Shown here one piece after another: positions 33,660-47,285 of a stretch of 64,000 nt of DNA (positions within the stretch are counted from its first letter, which is position 1; each line of letters starts with the position of its first letter). Under the pieces are notes generated by a model, which was not told where the DNA came from, ran no database searches, and saw only the letters and a list, made by a program, of their open reading frames with translations. The translations under genes were made by a program, and so were the position numbers. The stretch is from Pieris napi (taxonomy: Eukaryota; Arthropoda; Insecta; Lepidoptera; Pieridae), in contig NC_062245.1 in the NCBI RefSeq assembly GCF_905475465.1, positions 3,658,001 to 3,722,000 on the forward strand, in the 5' to 3' direction.

Positions 33660-35258
33660 TAGGCGATGTAGACTCAATTTTGGCATGGTTGCGGTGCTGC
33701 CACGCGAACTGCGAAGCGCACTTTTTACCTCGATATACAGTATTGCTGAATCCGGGATACTTTTTATTTGGTATTTTAAAACAGGTACAATTGGTGGTGA
33801 AGCTGTTAATGTCTTTAGCACGAACAAAGCACTATCTTAAAATAATACACAAGTATATATTTATATAATTTATTATATACATAAAACTTGGTGTAAAAAC
33901 TATTCTAAGTATTTAGGCATAAAACTTTTGACATTTAAGTAAAGACATTTTTAGTCCTCTCGTCTATGCAACAAAAACTGTGATTACTTAATACGTTTAT
34001 TATTATATTATATATTATTATTATAATAAAGATTTTCTGCAAAGGTTTTCTCTTTACTCTTAGTACTACCTAATTATCACAGACGATGCTTCTATAAGTT
34101 TGTGACAAAATTATATGTTCTATAAACTTTAAACTCATAGACAACATATTATAAAGAACACATCATCATCATCTCACACAGATTTAAAACTGTTATGTGA
34201 CTTATAACGACTAACGTTTTAACAATTTATTTGTTTTCAGGTGCAATATATAACTTTTCTATTGCAATTCATATCAAAAACCTTTTTGTACTTAGTTGTT
34301 TTATAGTAATAACCACTTTTATATTATAATCATTATAGTTCGCCTCTTCGTTTGTCTTTCAATTTTAACTAATATTCATAGAAAAATTTGAGCACAAAGC
34401 ACACTTGTCAAATTGTCATTTGATATAAAAATAATTTGTTCGGCTCCAGCCTAGAATTTCGAATTAGTAATCCGACATCCAGGGGGTAAGCACAAAACCA
34501 TTCTTGGGTGGGCGAGCAACTCGGCCTCCCTCTATACACGTCTAAGAACTAATTGGTCCTGAATTATATAAAATTATAAATGTTAAATATTTGTTTTTAA
34601 ATAATAATATTATGAAGTCTGTATTGCTTTTAAAATTCAAAGACAATATTTGTACAAGTTGAACATTATTTGCAGAATTAAATATAATATTACAAAGGAG
34701 TTTTTTAATTCTTTCACAAAATCTCCTGTAATTGCTCTAAAAATACTACTAAGATTTTCGTTTCGTTCCCATAAAACGTATTTAAAGATTAGTTTGACTT
34801 TACGTTAACGTCCATAAAAATAATATTAAATCTTAAATATAAGTATTATGCAACGATTCCATCATATTATACCATAACAGCTGCAAGAAAAATATTTCCA
34901 TACAATATTGGAACCCATACTTTGACTGTTTGAAATAAATTTGACAAGATATTAATATGGCAATAATAGAATCTCGCTGTAGGAGCTAAAAACTTTTGTA
35001 ATAATATTATTTTTTTGTTCACATTTGGTTTCTAAAAGTTATAATATATTTTACTTCATTAATTATTGTAAACAGTTGCCTTATAGAGTAGCCAATAGGT
35101 CTTATGTTATAATGTAGTCTTGTGTCCTATCCTATTCTTAATTATTATGTGAGCATTCACCGGTTTTCCTTTAGATATGGTCTTTAGATAGACCAATTAC
35201 GAATTAGTTAGCCGGATAATTTAAGCTAATTAAGAGTAGGATATACGGAAATATCAAT

Positions 35259-38200
35259 TTAATCATGTAAATGTAACTGGTCTGTTCCGTTTTCATTGTA
35301 GTAGAGGTCAGGTTCGTCTTCGCCATGAGAATGAGAGTGAGGCACTGAAAAAATACTTACATGATTACTATGCATACTACGCGTAATTAACGTAACGTGT
35401 AACGTTAGAAAACAAAAGGCGGAATAAATGAAAAGGTATCTACTTATTGAACTTGCTTACAGAAAGAGTCGCGCTAGTATCTACTGAATAAAGTTTATAA
35501 GAAAATAATATTTGCGTTGAGTCTAAATTATCCATGCTAATTACCATCACCGTTTTTGATCTGTGATACTATCTACTCTATTTGGTCATAGGTGGTGTTT
35601 TATTTCTTAAATTTATATTTTGAATATAATAATGTTAAACTTACTTATTAACTGCAATCCGAACATCAAACCGAAGCCGAACAATGCAGCAATGTATTGC
35701 AAAATTCCAGATCTGTCACCCTTCCAGATTTCGAAGAAAATAACATATAACAAGGTTCCAGACGCCAGGCCTTGTAGTATGACGGAATAGGAACCTGCTG
35801 CAGTGGCTCCCTGTCCCCCAACCATTAGTATACCAATTCCAATACCAAGTGGAGATACTATGCCATATATGGTAATGTAAATGATGGCCAAATATGTCTT
35901 GGTACGAGTTGCAATTAACTCTACACCAATGCAAAAGGCTATGACAAGTTTGTGTGCAGAAATCGCTCCAAGCATATACCTGAGAAATAACATTATATTT
36001 ATTTATCAGCGTAGTCATAATAATGACTGATGACTGTTCTGTATATTTTTATCTCTGCCTTAGTACATTAATCCTTACTATTAAGAAAAATGACACCTAG
36101 CGGTGAAAAGACAAACTAAAATTATTTGGATTATAAAATAAAGAAACTAAATTAGCATTATACATTCGAGTGTATTTTATACGCATTGGATTTAGCATCA
36201 AAGTTATGGGACTTAAAATCTAATTTAAGTCTGTATATTTTTATTTCTGCCTTAGAACGTTAATCCTTACTATTAAGAAAAGTGACACCTAGCGGCGAGA
36301 ACAAAGACTATTTATTTTTATTAGACTATAACGAAACTATTAAAAAAAAACAAATACGTGCGAGTGTATTTTATACGCATGGGTTTAACATCAAAGTTAT
36401 GGGTCTCAAAATCTAATTGAAGTTACGAAAATATGAAACGTATGAAAATTGTCGTACGTACCATACATTTGTTGTGCTGGATTCCAAGCCTACGGCAAGG
36501 CCTTCAAACAGTTCATGTATAGATAGGGCAAGTACAATCAGAAGTCCACGGAGGGCAGCCGTTACGCTATCCACATCATTGATGGGCAAATGACTATGGC
36601 CATTAGCGTGGCTATGCTCATGACTGTGGTCAGCGTTGTTAACTTCGATGTCCTGAGGAAATTATGCATTTGTTAGCTTATAAGCTATTGTTATTTGTAA
36701 ACATAAGAAAACCAATTTTATTCAATTTAGTTTAAATATTGTTTATTTGTTTGAACTAACTTAACCCCAAATAGGGTAGACATCTCCGCGTCCGTTTAAA
36801 GGATGGGAATGTGAACCACCTTCAGTCTACCTACCAAGTTGTTTTACCGGGATGCGAAGCCAAGATCTCTAGGTTACAGGCAATCATTACCTATGCCACA
36901 GAAACATTGGCCGTGTTTTATTGTATGAAGATAATATTTTGACCACTCACCTTTCCCTTAGTAATAGATGAGGGGTCAATAAGGTCTGATGTAGAATTGC
37001 TGACACTCTGTACGCCATTTTCTTCAGTCCTGTTGCTCCTCCTAATACTGAGGTTTCGAACCAAAGGTGCCCCTGAACCGTTCCTCTTCTCTCTACACAA
37101 TAATTACCAATGTCATACAAAAAAAAACTTCGTGTTTAACCTCGACACTTTTTGGCCACGTATGGTGAAAATAATAATACATTAATTCGCTGAAAAATCA
37201 TTTAAATTGAAAATTAAAGACAAAATTGTACTGTTTTTACTATGGTAGGTAATCATATTTTTTCCTACTGGAAAGAGATGTACAAGACGACAAAAGAAAA
37301 GATGGACCGATTACGTTATAGAACTAGTGGGGAAAAACTGCATGAATGTTGCTCAAGACAAAGAGAAATTGAAAAATATAGAGGAGGTTTTTAGCCTGAA
37401 AGAGGTCATACAAATAGACCACATAAAAAAGAAAAAAAATCTAACTTATTTTTTTATAACTTATACTAACACAACTAAATATTAAGAAATGTATACTAAC
37501 AAATTGTTGTATGGATTCGTTAATAAAGCTTTAATAATATTTATTATCATTTTTTTTACATCATTAGGTTCTATAGTAATAAATAAAGTAGGTACTTCGT
37601 ATTATCGTCAGTACGCATTTTGTAATAATGGCCCATTTAGATGGAGAGAGTTCATCGCCTCGAAGGTAATTAATTTAATCAAAGTTGAGATCGTTGTAAG
37701 AAATTCTGAGGATTTTCTTAACAATGAGTCCAAAGAATTGTACCAAGTCTCTTAAGTGCCGTCTCTTTGTGTAAACGAAAGCACACAGAAAGGAAAGTTT
37801 AGTTAAATCAGCGTAAAGACGGGCTACAATGTGTATTATTTACCTGTGATCTAGGTACATGTGCACTAACTCTTCTACGAGATACATGATGAAAAATCCA
37901 CTGCACATAAGTAGAGAGCCTAGAGGAAAGTCTAAATCTTTCATGTAGCCTTCAGCTGGAAATAATAATACAATTTATATATACGAGGTACGTAAATAAA
38001 AAAGGGGCATAAACGCAAAATTACACAACTCCCCGATCCTAGTGCTTTTTTGTAATCGTGGTTAGAAAGTATAGGATAAGTTTCTTTAAAAACTCGCGTT
38101 TTTTGAAAGTTTTATTAAAACTTGTACTCGCGTTAACCAAAATCATTTTTGTAGTTTTTGCGTGTCTTTGAACTTTTTCATAACACATTTGTTAGGTTAG

Positions 38201-41200
38201 GTTAGTATATTAATATTAAAGCAATTAAATATGTCTATAAATTAAACACTTAGAAAATTACCATTCCGATTTTTTATGCTAAAAAACAATCGATTAATTT
38301 ACCGAGAATGTCACATCTCTTATAACCAATAGAAAAGTAGAAAATGGCGGATTGTCTACAAATTTCAATACATTTCACAAAACTTTAAAAAAAAATTTAA
38401 AATACTTAGACGCATTACCGGCAGCAAAAATTACTTGGAGGTGTTCCAATCAAGGTGCCCCGAGACTCCTGCATAATCAGTATCATCAGATGCGGGCAAC
38501 CGATTTTAAGGTCCAACCCCGACTAATTACATATTTCCAACGAAGTAAGACGGTTGATCAAAAAATTTTCACAACTGAATAATTACAGTACACGTATATC
38601 TTTGCTTGCTTGTACACGATATATGCTGTAGGCGATAGCTTAGTTTACTTACAACCTTTGTAAGGTGCTAAATATAATTCCTTTATTGAACCTTTTTAAG
38701 CACTTATTCTATTTTTAATCACAAAAATCGAAAAACGATTTTTTACCTGTAACCGTCTTACTGTGGACTCGTTTGTTTCCATAGCTTTCCAGGGAATCCT
38801 AATAATATATAAAACATTTACCTATTCATATTCGCTTTGAGTATAATTATCGTGTTAAAACATTGAAATCACTGTAGGAACAATGTATATCATTACGGCA
38901 ATTGCTTGAAAGGTTGTCTTTGCACAATAGTCACCAAACCAACTGGATTTAGTATGTATAGTATGGATGTAGTATGTGGTGCTGTGATTCTACGGAAGTT
39001 CCTCAGTTGAGGAAATGAGATATAAAGCGTTGTTGTCAAAACGAGTTACACACAACATTAGGCCCAGGTGCTTGTATACAGGATGTTAGAGTTTGGAAAG
39101 GTAGAAAAGCGCCTAATAGTATAATAATTGGTGTTAATCACTTACTTTTTTCTAAGGTTTAAAAATAACTTTATTTCTCCAAAGATTTGCATACATAAAT
39201 CACTTACGTAGAAACAATATGTAAAACTAAGATTAATAATTAGAGCGCACAGATGTACGTATGTAAAATAACAAAACAAAACAGCAACAAAAATGTGGGT
39301 AAACAGATTATAAACTCCATCAGTCAACCAAGAAAAACATAGATGTTCGAATTTGATTTTTTACTAGATTTGGCATTGATGGCATAGTCTGATATATCAA
39401 GTTTATATTTATTTTATTATTTATTATAAGACTATTTTATTTTTAGTTTATTGTTATATTTATATATGACAATAACAAAAAGGGCATCCCCTTCAAACTT
39501 TGAGATTGCTGGCTTGGAGAGAGGAGCTGGGACGACATAAATTGACTATAAGACCGGCAACGCACTCGCGAGCCCTCTGGCATTGAGAGTGTCCATGGGC
39601 GGCGGTATCACTTTACATCAGGTGAGCCTCCTGCCCGTTTGCCCCCCGTTCTATAAAAAAAAGAAAGAAAACGATCTTTTGATTTGTAGTACAGGTTCGG
39701 CGCGTACAAGGCTTTTGGCCGTAGGTACGCATGAGGCCGGCTACTGGCTTCACGCTTACCCTTCGTCAAATACAGGAACTTTTCTTGAGCCTGACACGCT
39801 TCGAATCACAACCTGTCTACGGCTTGGGGTTCCGGTCTGCGCTCCTCATATATGTCCCTGTGGCAGTGATGTCGATAAGTTAGGACATCACGGCCTGTCA
39901 TGCCAAAAAAGTGCAGGCCGCTTCTCGAGACATGCCGCACTTAACGATATCATACGCCGGTCACTTGCCACCGTCAACGTACCAAGTCTACTTGAGCCGA
40001 GTGGTATTGCAAGAGACGATGGCAAAAGACCGGACAGTATGAATTTGATTCCATGGAAGATGGGCCTTTAAGGATTTTTAAAGAAATATCAAAAAGGTTA
40101 GTCGACATCACAGGAGACCGAAGATCTGGCAGCTACCTCGGACAAAGAATTAGTCTAGCTATTCAAAGGGGAAACGCTGCCAGTATCTTCGGAACCTTGC
40201 CTAAAGGGACTCCTTTTAATAATATATTTTAGTTATTATATGTTAAGGTTAGTTATTTATTAATTAATTAGAACCCTCTAATTTAATTTATTTATACTGT
40301 TAATTTAATTAGAAGTTAACAATAACATATATATACATTATACATACATCTATACATGGTTTATAAAACATTTTAAGTTTCGGGTTTTATTTGTTTTTGT
40401 TTAATTTAAGTAATTATTAATGTATATTTTAAATTTAGTGTATGGTATCTTTCTGAAAATTATTGTTGACTCAGGTTATACAAGTACTGAAAAAGTACTG
40501 AAATTCCCTGATTTCTCCGTTTATAGCTACTTTCATATTTTGCGGTCATGTGGTCACTTTGTGTTTATATTTTTATACCAGATTAAGTTGTTACGCAAAC
40601 ATCTTATTTGCGTACACTGTTTTACAATTGTATTATACTTAACTAAATTTAATAAAAGAAAATAAAACAGACTCACTAATGTGTACAAGAGATAATATAA
40701 CTTTACGGAGACCAAAAAAGACATCTCATTTGTCGTATTCCTGATCACTAAAGGTCGTGTTTAGTTGTTTTCCTTTCTGTTTCCGATCATTAGCTACTCT
40801 ACTGCTCTTCTGGAGCTGTAGCCGCACTTTGGTCACAAACCTGGCGATGTGCGTGGCTTTTTTCCCTTCCACCATAACTTATTCTCAATTGGGCTTTAGG
40901 TCGTAAACCTAAAGTTGTTAGGTACTGGAAAAATAAGACTACAAGCCAGTGCTCTTCGCGCAGGAAAGCCTAAGACCCGAGTGTCAGAAATATATTGGAT
41001 TTGATATACGTGAGTCATAAGTGTCTCTTAATTTAACAAAATGTTTTCCTTAAAAGTTTCACAAGTGCGTAATAACTAGATCGACAGCAGATTGCATCTT
41101 ATCAATCTCTTATCTTTGCATATTAAATTATTTTTATGAACAAGTAGGTGACGACATGTGTCAGAAGGATGATCAGCCTTCTGATACATGTCGACTTTAT

Positions 41201-44200
41201 GATTTGAGACACGCTTCCTGACGATGTTTTACTGCACCGCACCGTTGGCACATCGAGTAAGTCACACAGACAGTAGGTCGAGGAATGATAATGAAACAAA
41301 GTCTCAGGTATGGAAACCACTAGGCCAACACTGCTATTAAAAATGGAAAGCTTTCTGTCGAAGATTGGTAGGCGAAGGGGTCCGTTAATTTATTGATATA
41401 ATTAAGTAACTACTAAATTAATATTCATTGATTGATGAACAAATTAAGCATATCATTTCTTTAATCGTACTTAATCCCCAATTATGAAATGTATTTATAG
41501 TAAATTGGGTTTTAATATTTATAATATGATATATAAATTTAAAATATCTCTTTTCATCACAGTGTAAACATGAATTCACAGAAAGAGACGAAAGTATCCT
41601 TTACATAGCATATGATTGGTTTAGTTTTTACTAATATTGAGTAAATCGTTAAAACCGCAATCATAAAATTACCTGTTTAAGCTTCATAACCTGTTACTTT
41701 AACCAAACCTAAACTAATTGTTTCGGTAATTATATAGTAATTTTAAAATGCTTATAGCTTACAGAATAAGAGAGGTCAATCACCTCTAATTAAAAGTTCA
41801 ATTGCAAATATTAAATTTGTAAAATAAGTTATCCGCGACCGCGTTTAAAAGGAAATAAATTTAAACGAGCTACTTGAATGTAATATTAATTATAAGCGAT
41901 CCTCAGATTTGATGTAGTTAAGATTTCTTTAACCTTTTGGTTAAAGCATACGAAAGAATGTGGATTACAGCAAAAGCTCGAGATTTCTGGGAAACCTGCT
42001 GATAACAAAAGTTTGTTTACTAAATAAATTTAATAGGCTTAGCCTATATCTTATTTATTGACTTTTGATCCAAAAACTACCTAATTTAAAGACGAAAAAA
42101 TCGAAAAAAAATTATAAGGTATCATTACGTTTATTACTCAATGACACTATTTTTTGCCAACTTATTTAAATAATTCATATCCGCTAACTGCTAAACTGTA
42201 TAGTATTTAAACATAATATAATATTTTAAACTTTATAAGATTTTTAGACAAAACCAAATGCAATGAGATTATTTAATTTTTGGATTTATCGCAAAGCATA
42301 TTCTACTCCAGATAGATAGAATATTTGGTTTACTAGATTTATTATTATTTATTTAACGCAATTTGAATGTATTTTTGTTAATGAATAAAAGTTGTTTAAA
42401 GATTTTATATAAGATAATAAAATAAACTGATAATTTGACCATAAAATGTGGGTCGTTCCAATTGAATGAGTACCTATGTGATAATGACACAAGAACATTC
42501 TACGGATAGAGATAACATGATTGATTGTTTGGATAGCCCCAACATGAAAAATCAGACTAATTATGTTATCAATTGGACCTTATCAATAAGGAAAAATAAC
42601 TTTTCGTACAATTTCGATTTATATCTCGCTGTTCTGTAGTATTATTATGCGTTCATGATATAGCGTGGTCAATGTCATGTAATCTTATTTTTTTTAGTTA
42701 TTTTATTTTTTAATTGCTAACTATCTATTATATTATTTTTTGTTTTTTTTATTAAACAATAACACACTAAGACATAATTGAAAACTCTTAACTAAAACAA
42801 TATATGAATATAATCTAAAATAAATAAGTTATTCTATAATAACTAAAATATATTATTGAAAGGAATCCCTTTAGGCAGCATTCCCCCTTTGAATAGCTAG
42901 ACTTATTCTTTGTCCGAGGTAGCTGCCAGCTCTCATGTGATGTCGACTAAGCTCTTTGCTTTTTTTTTAAATATATATATATCCTATATTTTATATGCAA
43001 TAAAGCTCCCAAATAGTAGAATTTATAAAAATTACAAAAGTTTGAGCCTATGAAAAGTATACAAAAAGCTACAACTTTACTACGAGCATAAGATTAATAC
43101 TGAATTATAAATATATAATCAGTAATATGGGAATTCCTGTAACCGAAGCCTACCGTGCAATGCCTTCAAGGAGGAGGTGATTAGATTTTATTAAAAGGGA
43201 TCTTATTATAAGCTTTGAGATACTGACATATAATATGACATAACAAATAGTTTTATTGCTTTTGATTATAAATTGACACTTGCATGCTAGTTTTGTTTAA
43301 TTTATCCATCTTACATGTACCGCTTTCAAGTCAAAAAATTTATAAAATAAAAGATTTATTTATTATTATTATTTACTCGGCAAATATGGTTCCAGTGACT
43401 TCCAAACTAAAATTTTTTAATATTTGATTCCAATGAATAAATGTATAAATTATAAGGCTTTGCTCCATTTTTAGGAAGCTTTTAAACGTAAGATATGATG
43501 AATTTGTTTAATTTTTAATAAATCAATGTTTAACAATGCTTGAGTGCACTGAGATACTTGTAATATAAAAGTTTATACTTAAATCCTTATCTAAACCTTT
43601 CGAAGTCACAATTATAAATAGACTGCATTAGGCAAGATTCGTATCAGTATGATATGAAAATAACAATTATCTACTCTGTGATATACATCAACAAATAATT
43701 GTTTATTTATTAATTTATTAAGTTTACGACATCATACATAGTATGAGCTAATTAGGTTCGAGTAAGGCACCCCACAATGCTTTCTCTGTAACCGATCAGC
43801 CCACTACCGAGTATATCCAGCTCCGGATAAGCTGTGTTCAATCCGTTAAAATCACGAAGAATTCGAACGAGAGGTGCCTGAACTCCTAGGTTGGTTTTGG
43901 CAGAAGGAATTTAGAAAATATTAATTTTAGACCTAGGGAAAGAATACGAGAATAATTGTAAACAATTATGAAATAAAAAACCAGTGGCAAAAAGTTTGTA
44001 CCTTTTTAAGTCTAGTCGTCAGATTTCTGTATCTCTTTCATTATCAATGACATCTTATAGGCAAGTAGGTGATCAGCCTCCTGTGCCTGACACACGCCGT
44101 CGACTTTTTGGGTCTGAGGCGGTTTCCTCACGATGTTTTCCTTCACCGTTCGAGCGAATGTTAAATGCACACATAGAAAGAAAGTCCATTGGTGCACAGC

Positions 44201-47200
44201 TGGGTATTGGACCTACAACCTTAGGGATGCCAGTCGCAAGCTGAAGCCACTAGGCCAACACGCTAGCACACACACATTACGACATTACCTACGCCATATT
44301 AGTAAGAAAAATACCGCGCGATTTAGATCAAACATATTTCGCAAGTAACATTATTTTATTAAAATAAAAAAAAATCATAGTTTTGTAAGGTTTTTTTAAC
44401 GGTTAATTTAAATTTAAGCATTATTGTCACCTTATTCTTTGATTTACGTCATATTTAATTATCTACACTGCGATGCCGATGAGTGAAGCAATATAATCTG
44501 GTATTTAGGGAATTAGATCGATAAAGAAAATAGAAGTACTCGACGTAGATCTCTTATAAACTTACTCGACAAGCTTGCTTTTGCGGAAAAAGATTTTCTA
44601 AAGTCCTGTTTTTCACAATTTTTAAAATACGCTAACTAATGATACTTCTAGGTGTGCATATTTCTAATACTTCCGTATCATAGTTTGACAAGCCAGCCAT
44701 GATATTATATCGTTTGTAATTATTTAAATTCATTGCCATATTTTTTTTAATTTAAATTGTCAGTGAAAAACATAAACGCTATCAAAAAAGAAATTAACTG
44801 CCAAAATTGTTGAATGAAACATATAAAAACATAAGTTAATTATTTTTAATCGTAAATTAATTGAGTAACTTTTATCGCCTTTGTTAATTCAAACTTACAC
44901 TTCTACTGAAATATCCTAATTTTTACTTGCGGTTAAAGGTAACTGACATACATATACCCAATGACGTTTACGCAACCATTAGATAATAGTGACACTAATC
45001 ACTATATATTAAAAACGTATGTCAATGAGCAATGGAAATATTGAATAGATTTTCTCACACTTTTCTCCAAGAAAATTGATAGGTAGAAAACTCCAGTCGG
45101 GAACGGAACTGATAAATGTTCTTATAAATGTTTTGTTTCCCCGTTTATTTGCTGTGCCCCATAATGTAGCGTATTTAGTATTTAAATACGACAAATGGTG
45201 ACCTATTTTCACTAATAAATAAGACAAGGATATTTGTTAATCGTTTGGAAAATCCAAAAGTGCACGCCTCATTACGGTCATTCTCATTAAAAAAAAATCA
45301 TTCGTTTACATTTTTTTTTTAATTTTTACTTCTTACTACTTACTTAATATAATAAAAAAAATATAGTGGAGCCATAACTCTAAGGTGAGGAAAAAATATA
45401 CTAAAATTCGTATTTTAGTTTTTTACAAATTATAATTAAACGACAGTACTTAGAACGCTAATATTAACTAGGAATCAGCCCAGGGTATAACTTTATATAA
45501 TAAGAAAAAAAGTATTCTGGTACGATAAATTTTTCGACCAATTTCTCTGCCACATACATGGATCCATAAACACAGACTGACGGACGTCCAAGAATGATTG
45601 ATTTTAATGTTATTATTTACTATGTTAAACAAAATAATTGTTCATAAAAAATACCATATGTGCTTGATAGATTATTTAACTCGATTTTAGTGCACTCATA
45701 TTATCCTGTAAGTGTTATATTAGTGAGAAAAAAGTCATTCAAGTTTCGAAAGACTGGGTTTTTTGACATGTCGAGAGTAGAGCACTGCGAGGCGTGCAAT
45801 AAATGTTATTAATAATTTATTTGTTGTACCTCTGTTATTATTTTGTTAGTTAAGTAACTATTGTGAGGAAAAAAAACCTTTTTGAATACATCGTATTATT
45901 ATGCTTAACTATGTGAATATCCGTTAGTCACGACATTTTACTTGTTTTATTCGCAATTTTAATTATTATAAAACATGTCTACATAATATGTGTTACATCA
46001 CGTAAATGACCAGGCTATTCAACCTCTTGACACCACGGGCTTAGTGAGAAGACTAAAGGACTAAACCATTTGAACTACTGAATTCGTGTTAGTGCACGTT
46101 ATCTTAAGTGCTAAACAGTGGTAAGTGAAAAAAATATAACAAGAATAGAGTGTTTTCCATTTAGTAAAAAAATTAAGTCAGTAATCGTAAATTAGATTAG
46201 ACTTCAATTACTTATTAGTCTTAAGTTAGGCGAGATGGTAATTTTCCAAGACACATGTACTTAAAAAAAAATATGTGTTACAAAACTTACAGAAAATGGA
46301 AATAAAATCTTTAACGACAGGTCAGATATAGCTAAGACACCTGTCAAATAAGCCAGTATTTATTTAAATCAACCTTGAGATACCGCGCTAATAATATCCG
46401 GTTAAAATAAGTGTCTAAAATCGACTATATACTTAGACCTATTCAGTTTTAAATTATATATTTAGTAGTGACAAAGAACAATCAACTTCAAAAAAGCAGA
46501 CAATGCAGCCGAAACTAATGTGCAATTATGAAGAACACTTTCCGCAAATGTTATGACATTTACCGGCGACTTCCAAATAATGAAAAATTCTCTTTGTTTT
46601 TAAAATATTTTGAGTGGACATTCTTACGTTTTTACGTCGTCCATTCCATTTAATTTTATTAATTAAACGTTATTTCTGCGTGTTTGCCGAAATATTATTT
46701 TGTAGACATTTCATAGATCACAAGGACACGATATTAATTAAATAAAGATTAGACTTCAATGTCTGCAAACCCAAGACGCGCAAAAATTTTGCAGGTAAAA
46801 AAATGCATTTGCTATTCGGGAAAAATTTTATATCCATTAATCGAAATATACATTCGTAATTAATAAGCTTTACGACGTTAGCATGAGATTATTGGAGAAG
46901 ATTTTTAAAGTTGAATCGTGCATTTTAAATAACAGAAATAAAAACTTACCAACTAGTTGGTCGATGTTGTAGTTCACTCCTGGTAAAAGGTGCATGAGGG
47001 TGGTACACAATAGAACTCCTCCTCCAAACGAGAGAAGCGTAGCCACAATTCTATTAGAGGTCTTAAGGTTTTCGGCTTCATTTGGAGTTATCCATTGGAA
47101 CCGTTTCGCGAGCAACATAGGAACAATACCACAGAGCATGGATGCACAGAAAAGAACTGCCATAGACACTCCCTTGGCCACGATAACACCCTGGCTTTCA

Positions 47201-47235
47201 TCGTTGTCGCTGAGGCTCATCGTAATGTTCTCCAT
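35259..47235 (-). CDS. ZIP-family zinc/metal transporter, copy A (SLC39A1-3 type), complete
   Basis: Exons 47235-46950, 37955-37844, 37092-36951, 36652-36462, 35979-35645, 35344-35259; all borders consensus, phases agree, 383 residues. Eight membrane segments: two in exon 1 (about 16-40 and 62-85), one in exon 2, then a variable cytosolic loop ending in alternating His residues (189-201), TM4 with HELFEGLAVG (His226, Glu227, Glu230) and TM5 with SAHK (His253), the metal-site residues of the family, then TM6-8. The C-terminal tail (356-383) is encoded by exon 6 and has 5 His. ZIP proteins move Zn2+ (sometimes Fe2+/Mn2+) into the cytosol across plasma or organelle membranes. Intron 1 is 9 kb and repeat-filled. 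The start ATG opens the only frame leading into TM1; a second Met five codons on could also serve. Confidence 0.92.
36038..36425. repeat. Two-copy tandem repeat (~192 bp) in ZIP-A intron 4
   Basis: Unit 1 36038-36229 and unit 2 36230-36425 both begin TCTGTATATTTTTAT and share GACACCTAGCGG and GTGTATTTTATACGCAT. The same two-unit array is present in copy B, so it predates the gene duplication. Confidence 0.8.
36760..36915 (-). repeat. tRNA-derived SINE in ZIP-A intron 3
   Basis: On the - strand TGTGGCATAGG resembles an A box and GGCTTCGCATCCC a B box, as in a tRNA-like SINE head. Copy B carries the same insertion at about 54720-54830 with a deletion of about 75 bp. Confidence 0.5.
37285..37400 (+). 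pseudogene. LINE ORF2 C-terminal fossil in ZIP-A intron 2
   Basis: A plus-strand frame reads KKRWTDYVIELVGKN followed by MNVAQDKEK, the C-terminal signature of RTE-like LINE proteins. It is also present in copy B (55185-55300), so the insertion predates the duplication. Confidence 0.55.
38262..38525 (+). repeat. Repeat pair R4, copy 1
   Basis: Shares with 48010-48275 the blocks ACAATCGATTAATT, AACCAATAGAAAA, TTTCAATACATT, GTGTTCCAATCAAGG and CAGTATCATCA in the same order. One copy is in intron 1 of ZIP-A, the other upstream of its exon 1. Nature unknown; no terminal repeats seen. Confidence 0.6.
39478..40235 (+). mobile_element. 3' part of a reverse-transcriptase-type retroelement, interrupted by a SINE-like insert
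   Basis: Starts with TTCAAACTTTGAGATTGCTGG, also in the copy at 49690 (inverted). After an R2 insert (39545-39660) a frame runs through ARTRLLAVGT, TCLRLGVPVC, a CPCG..HHGLSC cysteine-histidine motif, HAALNDIIRR and GKRPD, then breaks, and resumes with YLGQRISLAIQRGNAASIFG up to a stop near 40235. This C-terminal module is familiar from RT polyproteins of animal retroelements; I cannot name the clade. Confidence 0.7.
39545..39660 (+). repeat. Repeat R2 inserted in the retroelement
   Basis: GACCGGCAACGCACTCGCGA through GGCGGTATCACTTTACATC, GGTGAGCCTCC and CGTTTGCCC to an A-rich tail. It interrupts the retroelement sequence, so it is the younger insertion. Confidence 0.7.
41130..41335 (-). repeat. 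tRNA-derived SINE, diverged copy
   Basis: The - strand starts AGTGTTGGCCTAGTGG, with the A box TGGCCTAGTGG, as in the copies at 44262 and 57913; the B box is decayed. An inverted repeat around 41150-41190 is specific to this copy. Confidence 0.6.
42848..42975 (-). repeat. 3' end of the same retroelement as at 39478
   Basis: Inverted copy of the segment coding for the LGQRISLAIQRGN region (here CTTTGAATAGCTAGAC and GGTAGCTGCCAGCTC on the + strand). Truncated; about 130 bp. Confidence 0.65.
43985..44262 (-). repeat. tRNA-derived SINE
   Basis: On the - strand it begins GTTGGCCTAGTGGCTTCAG (A box) with a partly decayed B box, then a body with GAAAACATCGTGAGGAAACC and GGCACAGGAGGCTGATCACC. Same family as 57640-57913. 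Resembles lepidopteran SINEs of the Metulj kind, by memory only. Confidence 0.7.
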
Positions 47236-47277
47236 TTCTGCCGGTGCAAGAGTGGTGTTTGTGTAACATGGGATGAG

Positions 47278-47285
47278 TTTTTATA
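47278..47285 (-). promoter_or_regulatory. TATA box of ZIP copy A
   Basis: TATAAAAA on the - strand, 43 bases upstream of the ATG. If it is used, the 5' UTR would be only about 15-20 bases. Confidence 0.4.

Larger units (their letters stand above)
33660..38185 (-). repeat. Tandem duplication unit, copy A (ZIP exons 2-6 with 3' flank)
   Basis: Collinear with 51513-55951. Similarity starts abruptly at TAGGCGAT on the left and ends at TTCATAACA on the right. It spans coding exons, introns and about 1.6 kb of 3' flank, with small indels; noncoding parts are still easily aligned by eye, so the event is not ancient. Confidence 0.9.
38186..46949 (-). other. Intron 1 of ZIP copy A
   Basis: AT-rich intron holding a repeat shared with 48010 (38262-38525), a nested retroelement (39478-40235), SINEs (41130-41335, 43985-44262) and a small retroelement end (42848-42975). 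From 44300 to 46940 I recognised nothing. Confidence 0.7.

Noticed and set aside
33584..33868. Small frame similar in both duplication copies (also 51376-51696)
   Set aside because: Similarity is due to the duplication; frames have no family motif, and the parts outside the duplicated segment do not match.
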